A stretch of 64,000 nt of DNA from Calliopum simillimum (lineage: Eukaryota; Arthropoda; Insecta; Diptera; Lauxaniidae), in the NCBI GenBank assembly GCA_951812925.1, contig OX638372.1, positions 88,495,058 to 88,559,057 of the forward strand. Direction: 5' to 3'. A model generated the notes under the pieces. That model did no database searches. It was given only the letters and a program-made list of their open reading frames with translations, and was not told the origin of the DNA. Shown here one piece after another: positions 46,301-60,200 of this stretch (positions within the stretch are counted from its first letter, which is position 1; every line of letters starts with the position of its first letter). Both the position numbers and the translations under genes were made by a program.

Positions 46301-49300
46301 ATTAAAAAAAATCTAATTTATAAAAACTAGAGATAATCTATATTAATTTTAAAAATAAAACTACATTAAGGGCGGTTTACTTTATACAATTTTTGTTTTC
46401 GCTCTTAGAAACAGTTCTATAAACTGAAGTTTACCTTTTATGGGATTTTGGAAAAATATTTAATTTGGTTCTAAATAATTTTCCGTAAGAGAACCATAAA
46501 ATATTGGTCTAAATTAACCACCCTTACACATATGCTTAAACTTTAATCTATAAATCAATATTAATATGAACAAAAAAATGGATTTACTATGGTAAGCACT
46601 AGATAAATTCCAAATATTTTTCTTTTAAAAACAAAAACTCTTTATTTACGAAAGTTGCTAAACAAAAACTAGATATATACTTGAAAATAATGTGGAATTT
46701 TTAAACACATTACTAATCTGTTAATTTTAACAAAAAACACTTAAAAACATCTACCAATTGGAAAAACAACAAGTTTTACAACTCTAAATTTATTATATTA
46801 ATATGTTCATATCAACAAATAACTTATTTCTTAAAAACAAGGTGGTGTACTAACTATAGTAGTAAATAAATATCAAAGAATAAAAATTATCTGTGCAAAG
46901 TTAATGCTCAAAAATGATATCCATAAATATAGCTAAAAAAAAAAATAAATAAAATGAAAACAAAAATTTACTTAAATCATGAGATACGCCCTTGTACCAG
47001 AAACAGAATCATTTATAAGGTGTTAAATTTATAAATAAGTGGTTAGATGGACTGAATTTGGTTTTAGTCGAAAATGGAAAGGACATATGTAAATAAGCTG
47101 TATGAAAATCTTCTGTTTGTAAAAACCGAAGAATAGAATAAATACCACCTGAAACATATCTCTGATTTATTTATTACCTTATCGGGTTTTAGTTTATAGC
47201 TTTGATTTTATAGTTTTCACCGGGTTTTATCGATTAACTATCGCAGAAATAATTCTCAGAAATAATTCTCTTGTATATTGAGTCTTGGTATTGGCCATTA
47301 ATACTTATAGCGTTTTCGTTTCTCAAAAAAATTCTGCAATTTTGTAAGATATCAAATTCCGTGTTGAGAGAGCATTTTATATATGAAAGGAGGGTGGATC
47401 TTAAAATCATCAGTGTCTTAGTCTCAAAAATTTACCAAGACCAAGACTCAAGACTGAGACTGCTTTTGTTTTTAACTACTTTCAAGAGCTGTTGTCACTC
47501 GTAAGTTTAAATTTTAACTGATTGATTCAATTATGGGTTAGCAGCTTCATATGTGGAACATGCAATCCCTCACGAAAAGGCAAGTAGATAGGTTTTTTTT
47601 TTTTTTTTTGAAGGGGGATTGACTAGCTCTCTTGTTTTTGTGCACATATCAAAATCACGGATTGAACTATACTCAAATGATGTTTTTGTAAGATAATTTG
47701 TGGGGGAGTAGACCCTTTCAGCACCCCCCCAAAAAATTCTTGTTCACGAACATATGTACTTCACAGTTCTGGTATCTACTTTATATTAATGATTTAAGCC
47801 TTTAACTGCTGTCACTACTATCAAAAGAAATTATTTACTCAGAAATTCCATTTGTGCCGTAATGAATAGCAAAAGAGAGAAACTCAAATTAATGCTTGTG
47901 CTCAAAAAAGAGAGAAATTGCAAATTGCATGCAATACACTTAAACTTCAATAGATACTTGCTGTGCATACATAAGAGTGAACACTCGAAAACAATGGGGA
48001 AAAGTTAAGTTCATGCAAAATAGGCTCTTTGAGGAAGTAAGACTAATAAGTCTTTTTAAATGCAAAATACCATTCTCTTGTGCTTTTGATAAGGTGAAGT
48101 AATGCAAAAATAGAAGAAGTTTGCGATATATTCGGAATAACTCATTGAATGATATGGAATATTTGTGAGCCATTTATATGACATATAAGACGTTAACATA
48201 TATTTTTTTTTTGTTTTCATTATAATACTTCTGTAACAAAGTTTTGGTAATAAATAAGAGAATTTTTAAATTAACTAAACATTAATTAAAAACACAAAAT
48301 ATTCAACAAAAAATTATATATAAATAAAATTTGAACAAAACACACAGGCGACAACAAATAATTTCTGTATTTTTACCAAAATAACAAAATACTTACTATT
48401 TACATACATACATTTTTTCTAACATTTAAATACCTACCAAACAAAATAATTTTATATTGTAAAATAATTTTTATAATTGACAGTAAAAAAAAACAGTTTA
48501 TAAAATTACAAAAAAATTATGCTAAAAAACATCTAGACAACATTTACATCTATACGAGTATGTAGCTAACAAATAAATATTTACGTGAGTTTTTTTTAAT
48601 TAATTGGTTCTTAAAAAATTTATTTTTTTTTAACTTTACTCTTTACTAGCGTCTACTTTATGTCCGCAAAGTTGTATTTTATTTTTTACTTTAACCAAGT
48701 TTTTAATTTAAGTTTTAAATTATAATTAATTTAATTTTTGCATTGTTCTAAAGTACAGTCTCAATACTGGTTATAGTGTCATTATCCTTGAGTGTTTCAT
48801 TTAGTACCTTTTGCACATCAGTACTAAATTCCTCCACCTGTTTGGTGTGTGCCACTTTGAGTTTTTCCATGGCACGACCTTGTTTAACACCGATTTGCTG
48901 TAATAAAAAATGATATCACATTAAAATTAATGTATATATTGTATTTTAAAAAAATAATAAGGGTATTCGAACAACGCCGTGTATCACATATGAAAGCGAA
49001 GAAAAGTCATTATTTCGTGTCGCGAAAAGGAAGTTTTCGACATTGAGGATATCTAGGTTTAAGTGGCGGCAAATTAGCCACACATAAACCAAAAAGGTCC
49101 ATAGTGATAAGGAGGAAATCTATCTATCTATAAATTTTATTTTCTTGCACGTAAACGCCCAAGGGGAAAAATTTCAAATGCCCCTTAAATCAGCACTTTT
49201 AAAGCGCTTGTTCCCATAGATATCAAGAATCACTTGTACAATTATTTTTTGTAAGCATTCAAATATCAAATTCTGTTCAGAGAGATATGCTGGCTTCAAT

Positions 49301-52300
49301 ATTTGAGTAGTATTTTAAAAAGAGAGACAGAGAAAGAGAACAAAGCATAAAAAAAAAACAAAAATTTATTTTATATACAACTTAAACACAACGTTACACA
49401 AGTTTCCATAAGCCCGTGTTTGATCCCCAGCGCGGGTGAAGTTTTTTATTTTTTATTATATTTTTTTTAAATATATTTTTTTTTTTTATTTAACTATTTT
49501 TTATTTCACTTTTCTTTTTTTCTTCCTCTTATTTATTTACTTTTGGTTAATTGAATTGAAATTGATTACACAATGATTCTATGTAAGGCTGTATGAAGTA
49601 TTCGAATATCAAATTCTATTTGGACAGACAAATGCTTAATATATAAATTTTACACCTCTTCATCATATACATAGGTCAGTGGTGTAGAGGTCTCACAAGT
49701 TACACGGACGGACCCCGGTTGGAATCCTAGTGCGGTCAGTTTGTTTCTTTTTTTTAATTAAGGGAATGCTTATAGCCGCATCTTAAATAAGCGCTTCTAA
49801 AGGCCTTTTTCCGGAAGAATCCGGTAAGCTTCAAAACGCTTACATCCTAGGACATGCAATGTTAAAAAGAAAGAATAGTTCTTATGGAGCGGAAGTGCTT
49901 ATGGCTGGAAAAGAAGCATTTCAGAAAGCCTTTTGAAGCGCTTCTTTTCCTTTTTAATTTTTTATTGGGTCAAAAAGATCCATAAAAACAGGATATAATG
50001 GGTTAAAATGTTCTGAAAAATTTTTTGCTGCGTAATTTCATGGTGACCTTGAAACAACAATTTTCATCCCAAATAAAGATTTAGGGTTTAACAGTAGGGT
50101 TAAATTTCGAAAATAACACAGAGCGACAACAAATTTTTTTATTTCTGACGCCTTAGTTTTGTGAGTTTAATTCAGATTCACCAAGGTCATGCGATACTTT
50201 GGGTATAATTTGTTTGTCACGATTGACTCTATTTTTCCTGATATCCTTTCTTAAAAGTAAAAAAAATTGTTGTTTTGAGGCATATTTGAAGAATTATAAC
50301 ACTCACAGCAAACAATGTAATTAATTTTTGTTAACGTCATCAAAAAGCCATAACCTTCTTCAATAAACCCTACATTTTAACTTTTCCAATTAAATTCTTA
50401 CTTTCCGAGTTATCGCCCATTTCAATTCCATGCAAACAAAACCGCTATATTTGCTTTTCGAGCAAGAATAATATTTTCGTTTTTATGTAGTAAGTCATGA
50501 TTACTTGAAATCGACAGCGAAACTCTTTGCCGTAAAATCAGTGTTGCCCTGTGTAATATATTAAGCATAGATTAGGGAATAAAATGGAATTTTTTTTTTA
50601 ACCAAAGTTTTTAAATTATTATTGAAAATTCCTATTTCAAATGAATAAATAAAAATTTCAGCAAATTCTCCGACTCTGAGAAAATTACACAAAAAATATG
50701 TGGGCACTTTTCACATGTCTATAATAGCTGTTGGTTCAAAAGTTATTAACAATATAGTGATGCCCGTGCAAGTCACATTTCCGTAGTATAGAAAAAAGAG
50801 GCTCTTACGAAAAAAGTGTATTGCATAAGAGGCTTAAAATCGTCCAAAGAATACGTGTGAACTATTTCAACATTTTCTGAGACATTTTAAAATGTTTCAA
50901 AAATTTGCTGAAAGAAAAAAAAAAAAAATTTTAAGAAGTTCCAAAAAATTCCATAAAAACTCTCACGTATTCCTATCCAAGACTAAAAGCATGAAGCTAA
51001 ACGCAAGCAATGACATCACGTTTAAAGCTGGCAGTGATGACATCGGAAACGTCGATAGCTTCACGTATCTAGGCAGCATTATCTCCATGGATGGTGGAGC
51101 AAAAGAGGATATCAACTCAAGAATAGCAAAAGCAAAAGGCGCTTTTGGTCAACTGAACAAAATATGGTCTTCATCTGTTATATCCACCAAAACGAAAGTG
51201 CGCATTTTTGATTCGAATGTGAAATCGGTTTTGTTATATGGGTGCGAAACATGGCTTGTTACTGAGCAACTAACGAACAAGCTGCAAGTATTCGTCAACA
51301 AATGCTTAAGACGTATACTAAAGGTTTGGTGGCCTCGCACTATATCAAATGCCGAGCTACATCAAAAATGCAAACAGAAGGCTATAGCAAACGAGATCAA
51401 GCTGCGCAAATGGGGATGGATTGGTCACACTCTCCGGAAACCACACAGCGAAGTTTGCCGCCAGGCCCTTGATTGAAATCCACAAGGCAGTAGAGGACGT
51501 GGTAGACCCAAAACCAACTGGAAAAGGTCGTTGGAAAAGGAAATCCAAGAATCGGGAAAATCGTGGCAAGAGATCAAAGTCATCGCAAGGGATCGTGACA
51601 AATGGAGAGATTTCATATTGGCCCTATGCTCCTCCTAGGAGTTAAAGGAGAATACATACATACATTCCTTAGACACATTTTATGCCCTCTACTACTGAAA
51701 AAAGACTTGCACGGCATCATTATAAATATTGTTAATAACTTTTGAACCCAATATCTATTACTCCAATTTTTTCTGGGATATAGTTCTTAGACATATGGAA
51801 AGTGCCTACATATTCTTTATAATTTTCTCAAGGGCGAAGAAGTTGCTTATATTTGAATTTATTTATTTGAAGTAGGGATTTTCAATAATAAATTATAAAA
51901 TAACATTAGGAACTGTATTGAAAATCCATAATGTCCTGTTTTTGTGTGTCTGTTTGACCCCTTTTTTTTAAAAAAAATTAATTAACATGAAATGTGTGAG
52001 ATGTAGGATGTAGAGGGTTAAAGTTTTCTACAAAAATATTCCCCTTAAAATGCGCCATAAGTCTTCAGAAGACATGCTATACTTCAGATTTAAGGATCGT
52101 AAAATTTAGTGTGTCGACTCAACACAGTATAGAAAACTTCAACGACCGATTAAAAAAAAAATTCGTACCGATCCAGAAAATCCGAAAACACGTATAAATT
52201 ATTTTTAGGCATATTTTCAGAATACATTGGTTTTTTTCATTTGTGCAACCAAAAAAAAAAAAACTTAAAACTTAAAAATATAAAAAAATACACTAATTTT

Positions 52301-55300
52301 TACACGAAATAAACGATTTTCTTCGAATACCCTTATTAACTATTATGAAATGTTGCCATATCCCTGAAATTTAGTAATAGGTTTTAATAAAGTTTTTTAA
52401 GAATTTTTACAAAACTTCTGTTTAAAAAATTTTTACTCAATTTTGCACATTAATTTTTGCTCTTCTACGCGTAAGTACTTACCTTCTTCTCTTCCATAAA
52501 ACGCTTGATATTATTTTGTCGCTTCTCACGTAAACGACGATCTTTTTCATTTTTCGTCTTCAGTGTTTTATCATTTTGCACCTCTTTGGCTGTATCGGCT
52601 GAGGTTTTAGCTTGCTTGGTATTCAATTCTTTGATATCTCTGAACAAAGAAATTTTAAAAGTTTTTAGTTATTCAATTTGCTTTATTTTCTTTAGATCGA
52701 AGTTTTTAAAAAAAAACTATTTGTGCTAGAAATATTAAATCAGGACTCAAATTCCTTAGCCAGAATGCATTTTTCAACAGTTTCGATTTAAATTGAAAAC
52801 GTTAGCCCAAGCATTAGTGACCAAGTCAAGTTAATTTTGAACCCCCAGAATAGATAATACGTGTCCCATAATTCAAGCAAAGTTTGAATAAGTCGCCATT
52901 TCTGTGGTGAAGTGTTGCCAACCAGCAAAGAACCCCGATTGACAGCTGACAGCTAAAGGTTACTAAAAATGCACTGAAACAGGAGATTTAACGCTGCATC
53001 AAGGAAATTCAGCCACATTTATGCAGAATGGTCATTAAATTGCTATTCTATACATAACCATATTTTATGTACTTTATGTTTTATATTTAATTCAAATCTT
53101 GGGTGTATTATGGGACACCCTTTATAAATTGTAAAGCTATTACTCTTACCTTGCATGACGTTCCTCCAACTGTTTGACTTGCGCTCCCTGCACCGTTAGC
53201 ATTAGTGCCTTCATAGCCTCCTGTGAATCCTGTACATGAGTGCGTAGCATGTCCCATTCTTCTTTTTTATGTTTGGCAATCATATCAGTCCATTGATTTG
53301 TTTGATCGGCGATTGCGTTTTTGATAGCCGAATCATTACGTATTTCGTCTTTGCTGCAAAAATTCATCAAATGTTAGCATTTCTCGAACTTTTGTATCTA
53401 CTCTACTCTAAAGATACTCACCTCTTGCCTTTGATTAATTTATCAATTGCTGCATTTTGCGTCTTTTGCATTGCCATGCGCTCTTTCGTATGTTTTTTCT
53501 TTAATGTATCCAATTCTTTGTTTTGTTTCTTCGCCACCTTCTGAAAGCCCTTTTCACCGCGTAGCGATTCTAATGTTACAGGCTCAAATACTAATGGTGG
53601 TTCTTTCTTCTCCTCTTCTTTGGCTTTACCAGCATCACGTGCTGCACCACCACTTTGCTCCTCAATACCAAGTGCTTTCATTTGTTCATTCTGTTTTGCT
53701 GCCGCACCCGCAAAACCACGCGGATCCGACAACATGGCCATGAAGTCCTCAAAGCCATCAGGTACGTAAATTTTATTTTCGATGTTCACGAACAGCATAG
53801 GCAACGACATGGGGAAATTCGCTTCGGTACGCAGTGAGACGTGACGATAGCCTCCCTGCAGACCATCCAATGGCAAAATACGCTGACCGATCATTTTGCC
53901 ACTCTCTTCATAGACGCCGAAACGCAACACAGCCAGATCGGGCAGTACAACTTTACGGAATACGAATGCATCCTCATTGTAGACGGGATTAAGCCCGTTG
54001 TTAGGCACCAAACGGGTACGGAATTCTTTTTTGACCGTATCGGAAGGCAGACCGTACATATCGACTTCCACATAAGTGCCGACTTTTTTGTCGGACAAAA
54101 ATTGACCGGCTATAATTTTAACTGAACATTGCGCAGCAATAACACCATCGACTGGGGCATCGGCAAAAGGATCAAAATCTTTGTCGGAACGTCGCATGAA
54201 ATCCGGTTTCAGGAGATAACCACAGCCGCCATTATACTCAAATTTGCCCTGATTAAGTTGCATTGGCAGATCGGAGGTTTGGAAGTTAAGTGAGACCATT
54301 TGGCAGCCAGCATTCCAGAAGACTTGCGGCATATAATTGGAAGAATCGGCGCGTGTACCTTTGGGGTAAATGCGCGACATTTGACGTTTATTGTAATTGA
54401 CGAAATCGATGGCATTCTGTTTCAGGTAGTTCATGCCGGCAGATTCGGCAAATGAAGACATATTGTGGGCGATGTTTTTCTCTACAAAAAAAAAGTGATT
54501 GGTTAGTGTTACAGGTTTTTCACTCCAAGCTAAACCTTTTACACATCATATTGTTTTTTTTTTAATCAAATTAAACTTTTTCTTAATCAAATTTAACTTT
54601 TCCCAAATCAAGTTGAACTTTTTCAAATCAAATTGAACTTTTTTCTTATCAAATTAACATTTTTTTAAAGCAAAATAAATTTTTTTAAATCAAATTAAAC
54701 CTTTTCAAAATCAATTTAAACCTTTTACAAATCAAGTTAAACTTTTTCCAAATCAGGTTGACCTTTTCCAAATTAAATTAAACCTTTTTCATATCAAATT
54801 AAACATTTTTAATATCATATTAAACGTTTTTCAAATCGTAATAAGCCTTTCTCAAATCAAAATAAACCGTTTCCAATTAAAATTAAACCTTTTCCAAATC
54901 AAATTATCTTTTTCCAAAGCAAATTAACCTTTTTCCAACTCGCGTTATTAGTTGGAAAAGTTGAAGTTTAATTTGATTTGAAAATAGATCAATATGGTGT
55001 AAAATATGTTTAACTTTAAGTGGAAAGCCTGCATAGTTCTACTTCCGAACACCAAAAATAAATCCTTGACTTACCTATAGCCTTATCAAAACCCTGGAAT
55101 TTGATGGGCTGCGCATAGTTTATCATCGATGATAACCAGGGATGAACATTTGTTGTTGAACCGCTATAATTAGCCGCTGCCGCTTCGCCACCACCTTCGG
55201 CACCAGCACCTTCAGCACCTGGCTCAGCTGGTGCACCTTCCGCAGCTGGTGGCGGTGGCGCTGCTTCCGGTGGCTTACCTGCACTGGCATCTTCTTCGGG

Positions 55301-57197
55301 TTCATCATCTGTTTTAAGTTCACCCTTAAGCCAAAGTTCCAATTCGACTTTTTCGACCTCAGGTTTCATGCGTTTATTTTTAATGAGAATTTTTCGTTTT
55401 AATTTTGAAGGCGGTGGGAGTGGCAAGCCAGGTTCAAGCTATTCAAAAAAGAAATCAATAAAGAAAGATTACAAATTATTGTAAAGTGTTACTACTCACT
55501 GGATGATCTGGCAGGGGTTCTTTCAACAGCAATTCGCCGAAGTTTTCATCACAGTACTTAGCTAATTTATATTGTTGGGCACGATTACAGTGATTCTCAA
55601 AGGATAATATAACCGGATACTCAGAGGCAACAAAAGCACAATCGGCAATAGCCTGTATGCAATCCTATAAGTGGAGTTAATGGAATGAAAATATATAGTG
55701 AGAATCTATGAAATCTATGAAAACCAAAAAAACTTACTTTATATAAGATTTCAGTACAGTAGGCGTGTCCATGCGTTACAATGGGCTCTTCATCTTCACC
55801 TTTACCATTCCAGCAATCCAATTCTACACAACTAAGAGGAAAAGTTATTCGTTGAAATGTTATTGAAATATTGTTAATTTCTTAAATAATTTAAATTGTC
55901 CTTACCGACATCCAGCCAACATTGTTTGTCTATACATTTCTACTGAACTTTTACCACCGATTTGTCTTCCCGAGAGATACGTATTATGCGAGGAATTAAT
56001 ATAGTAATGAGCTAGTGGTTGATCCATATCCATGTAAATATCAAGGCGATCGAGAAATACAGGCGCATTTTCATCGGACATAAGGTAACGTTTTAGACCA
56101 TCAAGTGACATTTGACCTATAATTAAAATTGAAAATTTACAATTTAATGTAAATATCTAAGATTATACATTTTACGTAAGAGTTAGGCAATTTCCAGCGA
56201 AAGAATTGTGTTTAACGCTTGGAACATGTCTCTAAACCACTTTTCTAGCGCGAATAATTTCATGCTGTTTTTGAATTACTTATTCTATTATTGCTAAAAC
56301 TGCTTAATGACATGTATAAGCTTTAAGATGGGCCAATTTGTATGGAAGGAAATTTTCCCGGTCTGGCTCAGCAAAAATGGTAAAATTTGGATAATTTAGA
56401 GAAACTTTGCCAGAGAAAGTTTATATTTATGTCGCAGTTTACCCTCCCCGGAAAAGTTTCCTTAAACTATACAAATTTTACGATTTTCGCTGAGCCAGAC
56501 CGGGAAAAACATTCGACCTGTGCTAATAGACATCTAGGGATCCCGGGCTTAAAAACTAACTAGTAAGGGTTTACCTTTGGCCTAGCCAAACATTAAATAC
56601 CCTACACAGCAGTATTTTGAAAATTTTGCTAATGTGGGAGGTGCCACGCTCTCCAAATTCAACCAGTTTTTTCTCAGAGTTTGCATTTATAGTTCTTAGT
56701 ATTTAAGTGAAATTTGGTTGGATTATCTGAAAAAATATTTTCAGAATAGCGTTTTGAAGCTTTTGCTTATATGGGAGGAGCCACGCACTCTTGTCCGATT
56801 TTGTCCAGTTTTTGCTTAAAGCTTGCATTTATAGTTTTTAGTGTCCGAGTCAAATCTAGTTTGATTATCTCAAAAAACGCTTTCAGTACAGCGTTTTGAA
56901 GCTTTTGCTTATATGAGAGGTGCCACGCTTCTTTTCCGAATTCGACCAGCTTTTTCTCAGAGCTTGCGCTGACAATTCGTAGTATTTATGTGTATTTTGG
57001 TTGCATTGTTGTGAAATATACTCCAAAATTTGCATTTTGAAGATATTTTTTGTATGGGCGGTAGGCGTGTCCGTTGACCGATTTCGCTCATTTTCAATCC
57101 CCCGAGCTAACTTTGACGACGGAGGCTGTGCAGCAAATTTTATTGAATTATCTTGCTTAGTTTTCCCAAAAAGTGTATTTCCACACACAGCCGTTAC

Positions 57198-57253
<56 letters not shown>

Positions 57254-60200
57254 ACGGACGACTCAGGAGGTGACGCTGATCAAGAATATATATACTTTTC
57301 CATATCTGCCACGCCTCCTTCTCTGCTTTACAAACGGAAGGACAAAGTGAATATACCCTAGGTGTAGGGTATAAAAAAACTAATGAAGTGAACTTTTTAT
57401 ACCCTACACCCAGGGTATATTCACTTTGTCCTTCCGTTTGTAGCGCAGAGAAGGAGGCGTGGTAGATATAGAAAAGTATATATATTCTTGATCAGCGTCA
57501 CCTCCTGAGTCGATATAGCCATGTCCGTCTGTCTGGCTGGCTGGCTGGCTGGGTGGCTGGCTGTGTGTTGAAATACACTTTTTGGGAAAACTGAGCAAGA
57601 TATTTCAATGAAATTTGGTACACTGCCTCCGTCATCAAAGTTAGGTCGGGGGATTGAAAATGAGCGAAATCGGTCAACGGACACGCCTACCGCCCATACA
57701 AAAAATATATTCAAAATGCAATTTTTGGAGTATTTTTCACGACAATTCACCCAAAATACGCATAAATACTAAGAATTGTAAGAGCAAGCTTTGAAAAAAA
57801 AACTGAGCAAATTCGGACAAGAGGGCGGGGTACCTCCCATATAAGCAAAAGCTTCAAAACGCTATACTGAAAGCGTTTTATGAGATATTAGAACCAAATT
57901 TGACTTAGACACTAAGAATCATAAATAAAAGCTCTCAACAAAAACTGGGTGAAATCGGACAAGAGGGCGTGGCCCCTCCCATATGAGCAAAAGCTTCAAA
58001 ATGCTATACTGAAAGAGTTTTTTGAGATAATCCAACCAAACTTCACTCAAATACTACAGACTATAAATGCACGCTCTAAGCTAAAACTAAAGGAACTCGG
58101 ACCAGAGGGCGTAGCACCTCCCATATGAGCAAAATTTTAAAAATACTGCAGTGTAGGGTATTTAATATTTGGCCAGGCCAAATTTTACACCCTTACTAGA
58201 TTTATGTTCTTTCCAATACTATTAGCTCCATTTGTCTAAGTTTTCTCTTTCACAAGATATATCACGGTGTCGAGAACTCATTTTAAATCAAATTTTGTAT
58301 AACCCCATTTTTTATTGCATGTTTGCTTTTGAATTTTTTAAAAAGTGGTCGAAAACTGGTATACTTAAAAAAAAAAAAAACACAATAAACCAAAACAAAA
58401 ATAGTTATTTTCGATGAAGTTGTCGGTGTTGAATTCGAATCCGGTCTCAGAATTGCTCTTTCATGTATAATTATTTATATATTCTTATCTAAAAGTTATG
58501 AAACACGATTTTTGAGGAAATATAATGGACATATAGATGTATGTATTCTCCTTTAACTCCTAGGAGGAGCATAGGGCCAATATGAAACATCTCCATTCGT
58601 CGCGATCCCTTGCGATGACTTTGATCTCTTGCCATGACTTTCCCGATTCTTGGATTTCCTTTTCCAGCGACCTTTTCCAGTTGGTTTTAGGTCTACCACG
58701 TGCTCTACTGCATTGTGCATTCCACTCAAGATCCTGGCGACAAACTTCTCTGTGTGGTTTCCGGAGAGTTTGCCTCGTTTGCTATAGCCCTCTGATTGCA
58801 TTTTTGATGTAGCTCGGCATTTGATATAGTGCGAGGCCACCAAATCTTTAGTATACGCCTTAAGCATTTGTTGACGAATGCTTGCAGCTTGTTCGTTAGT
58901 TGTTCAGTAAGGACATATAGAGGACGCACTTAATTGTTTTGCTTTTTATACCCTACACCCAGGGTATATTCACTTTGTCCTTCCGTTTGTAACGCAGAGA
59001 AGGAGGCGTGGCAGATATAGAAAAGTATATATATTCTTGATCAGCGTCACCTCCTGAGTCGATATAGCCATGTCCGTCTGTCTGGCTGGCTGGCTGGGTG
59101 GCTGGCTGGGTGGCTGGCTGGGTGGCTGGCTGTGTGTTGAAATACACTTTTTGGGAAAACTGAGCAATATACTTCAATGAAATTTGGTACACTGCCTCCG
59201 TCGTCAAAGATAGCTCGGGGGATTGAAAATGAGTGAAATCGGTCAACGGACACGCCTACCACCCATACAAAAAATATATTCAAAATGCAATTTTAGGAGT
59301 ATTTTTCACCAAAATACGCATAAATACTAAGAATTGTAAGCGCAAGCTCTAAAAAAAACTGAACGAATTCTGACAAGAGGGCGTAGCCCCTCCTATATAA
59401 GCAAAAGCTTTAAAACGCTATACTGAAAGCGTTTTTTGAGACAATTGAACCCAATTCGACTCAGACACTAAGAATCATAAATAAAGCTCTCAACAAAAAT
59501 TGGGTGAAATCAGACAAGGGGGCGTGGCACCTCCCATATAAGCAAAAGTTTCAAAATGTTATACTGAAAGAGTTTTTTGAGATAATCCAACCAAACTTCA
59601 CTCAAATACTAAAGACTATAATGCACGCTCTAAGCTAAAACTAGACGAACTCGGACAAGAGGGCGTGGCACCTCTTATATAAACAAAAGCTTCAAAACTC
59701 TATACTGAAAATGTTTTTCACTCAGACACTAAAAACTATAAATGCAAACTCTGGACAAAAACTGGGTGAACTCTGACAAGAGAGCGTAGCACCTCCCATA
59801 AGAGCAAAATTTTTAAAATACTGCAGTGTAGGGTATTTAATGTTTGGCCAGGCCAAATTTTACACCCTTACTAGTTTCTATTAAATGCATCGCTTATTAC
59901 TATTCTTCGTCTTCAAAATTTGCTTTGAATTGGTCTTGTATGATTTTGTCTTAAAAAGTTATGGCCACTTTCAAATAATACACGGAAGTTGATTCTCATA
60001 CTTATATTTTTTCGCTCTATGGTGTAAAATGGTAATAGCTTTTTAAAGAAAAAAATATATAAGACCAATTCATAGCTTGTTTTGAAGACAAAGGATAGTA
60101 ATAAGCAATGCATTTAGTAGAACAGAGCAAGACAATTCAATGCGTCCTCTAGATATTCTCAAAAATCGTGGGACTCCTAGACTGGATTCGGATTCAGCAC

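Larger units (their letters stand above)
48961..52332. mobile_element. 3.4-kb TIR element filling a norpA intron
   Basis: GGGTATTCGAA at 48961 and its inverse TTCGAATACCC ending at 52332 are flanked by AATAA and TTATT, so the mirror extends to 16 bases. Removing it leaves an intron of about 210 bp. The inside holds a SINE-like segment and an RTE fragment, and no transposase of its own was recognised. Confidence 0.55.

Noticed and set aside
57200..57253. Regular GCCA repeats as a possible CRISPR-like array or coding PASQ repeats
   Set aside because: A tetranucleotide microsatellite inside a transposon. The open frames through it exist only because the period-4 repeat has no stop.
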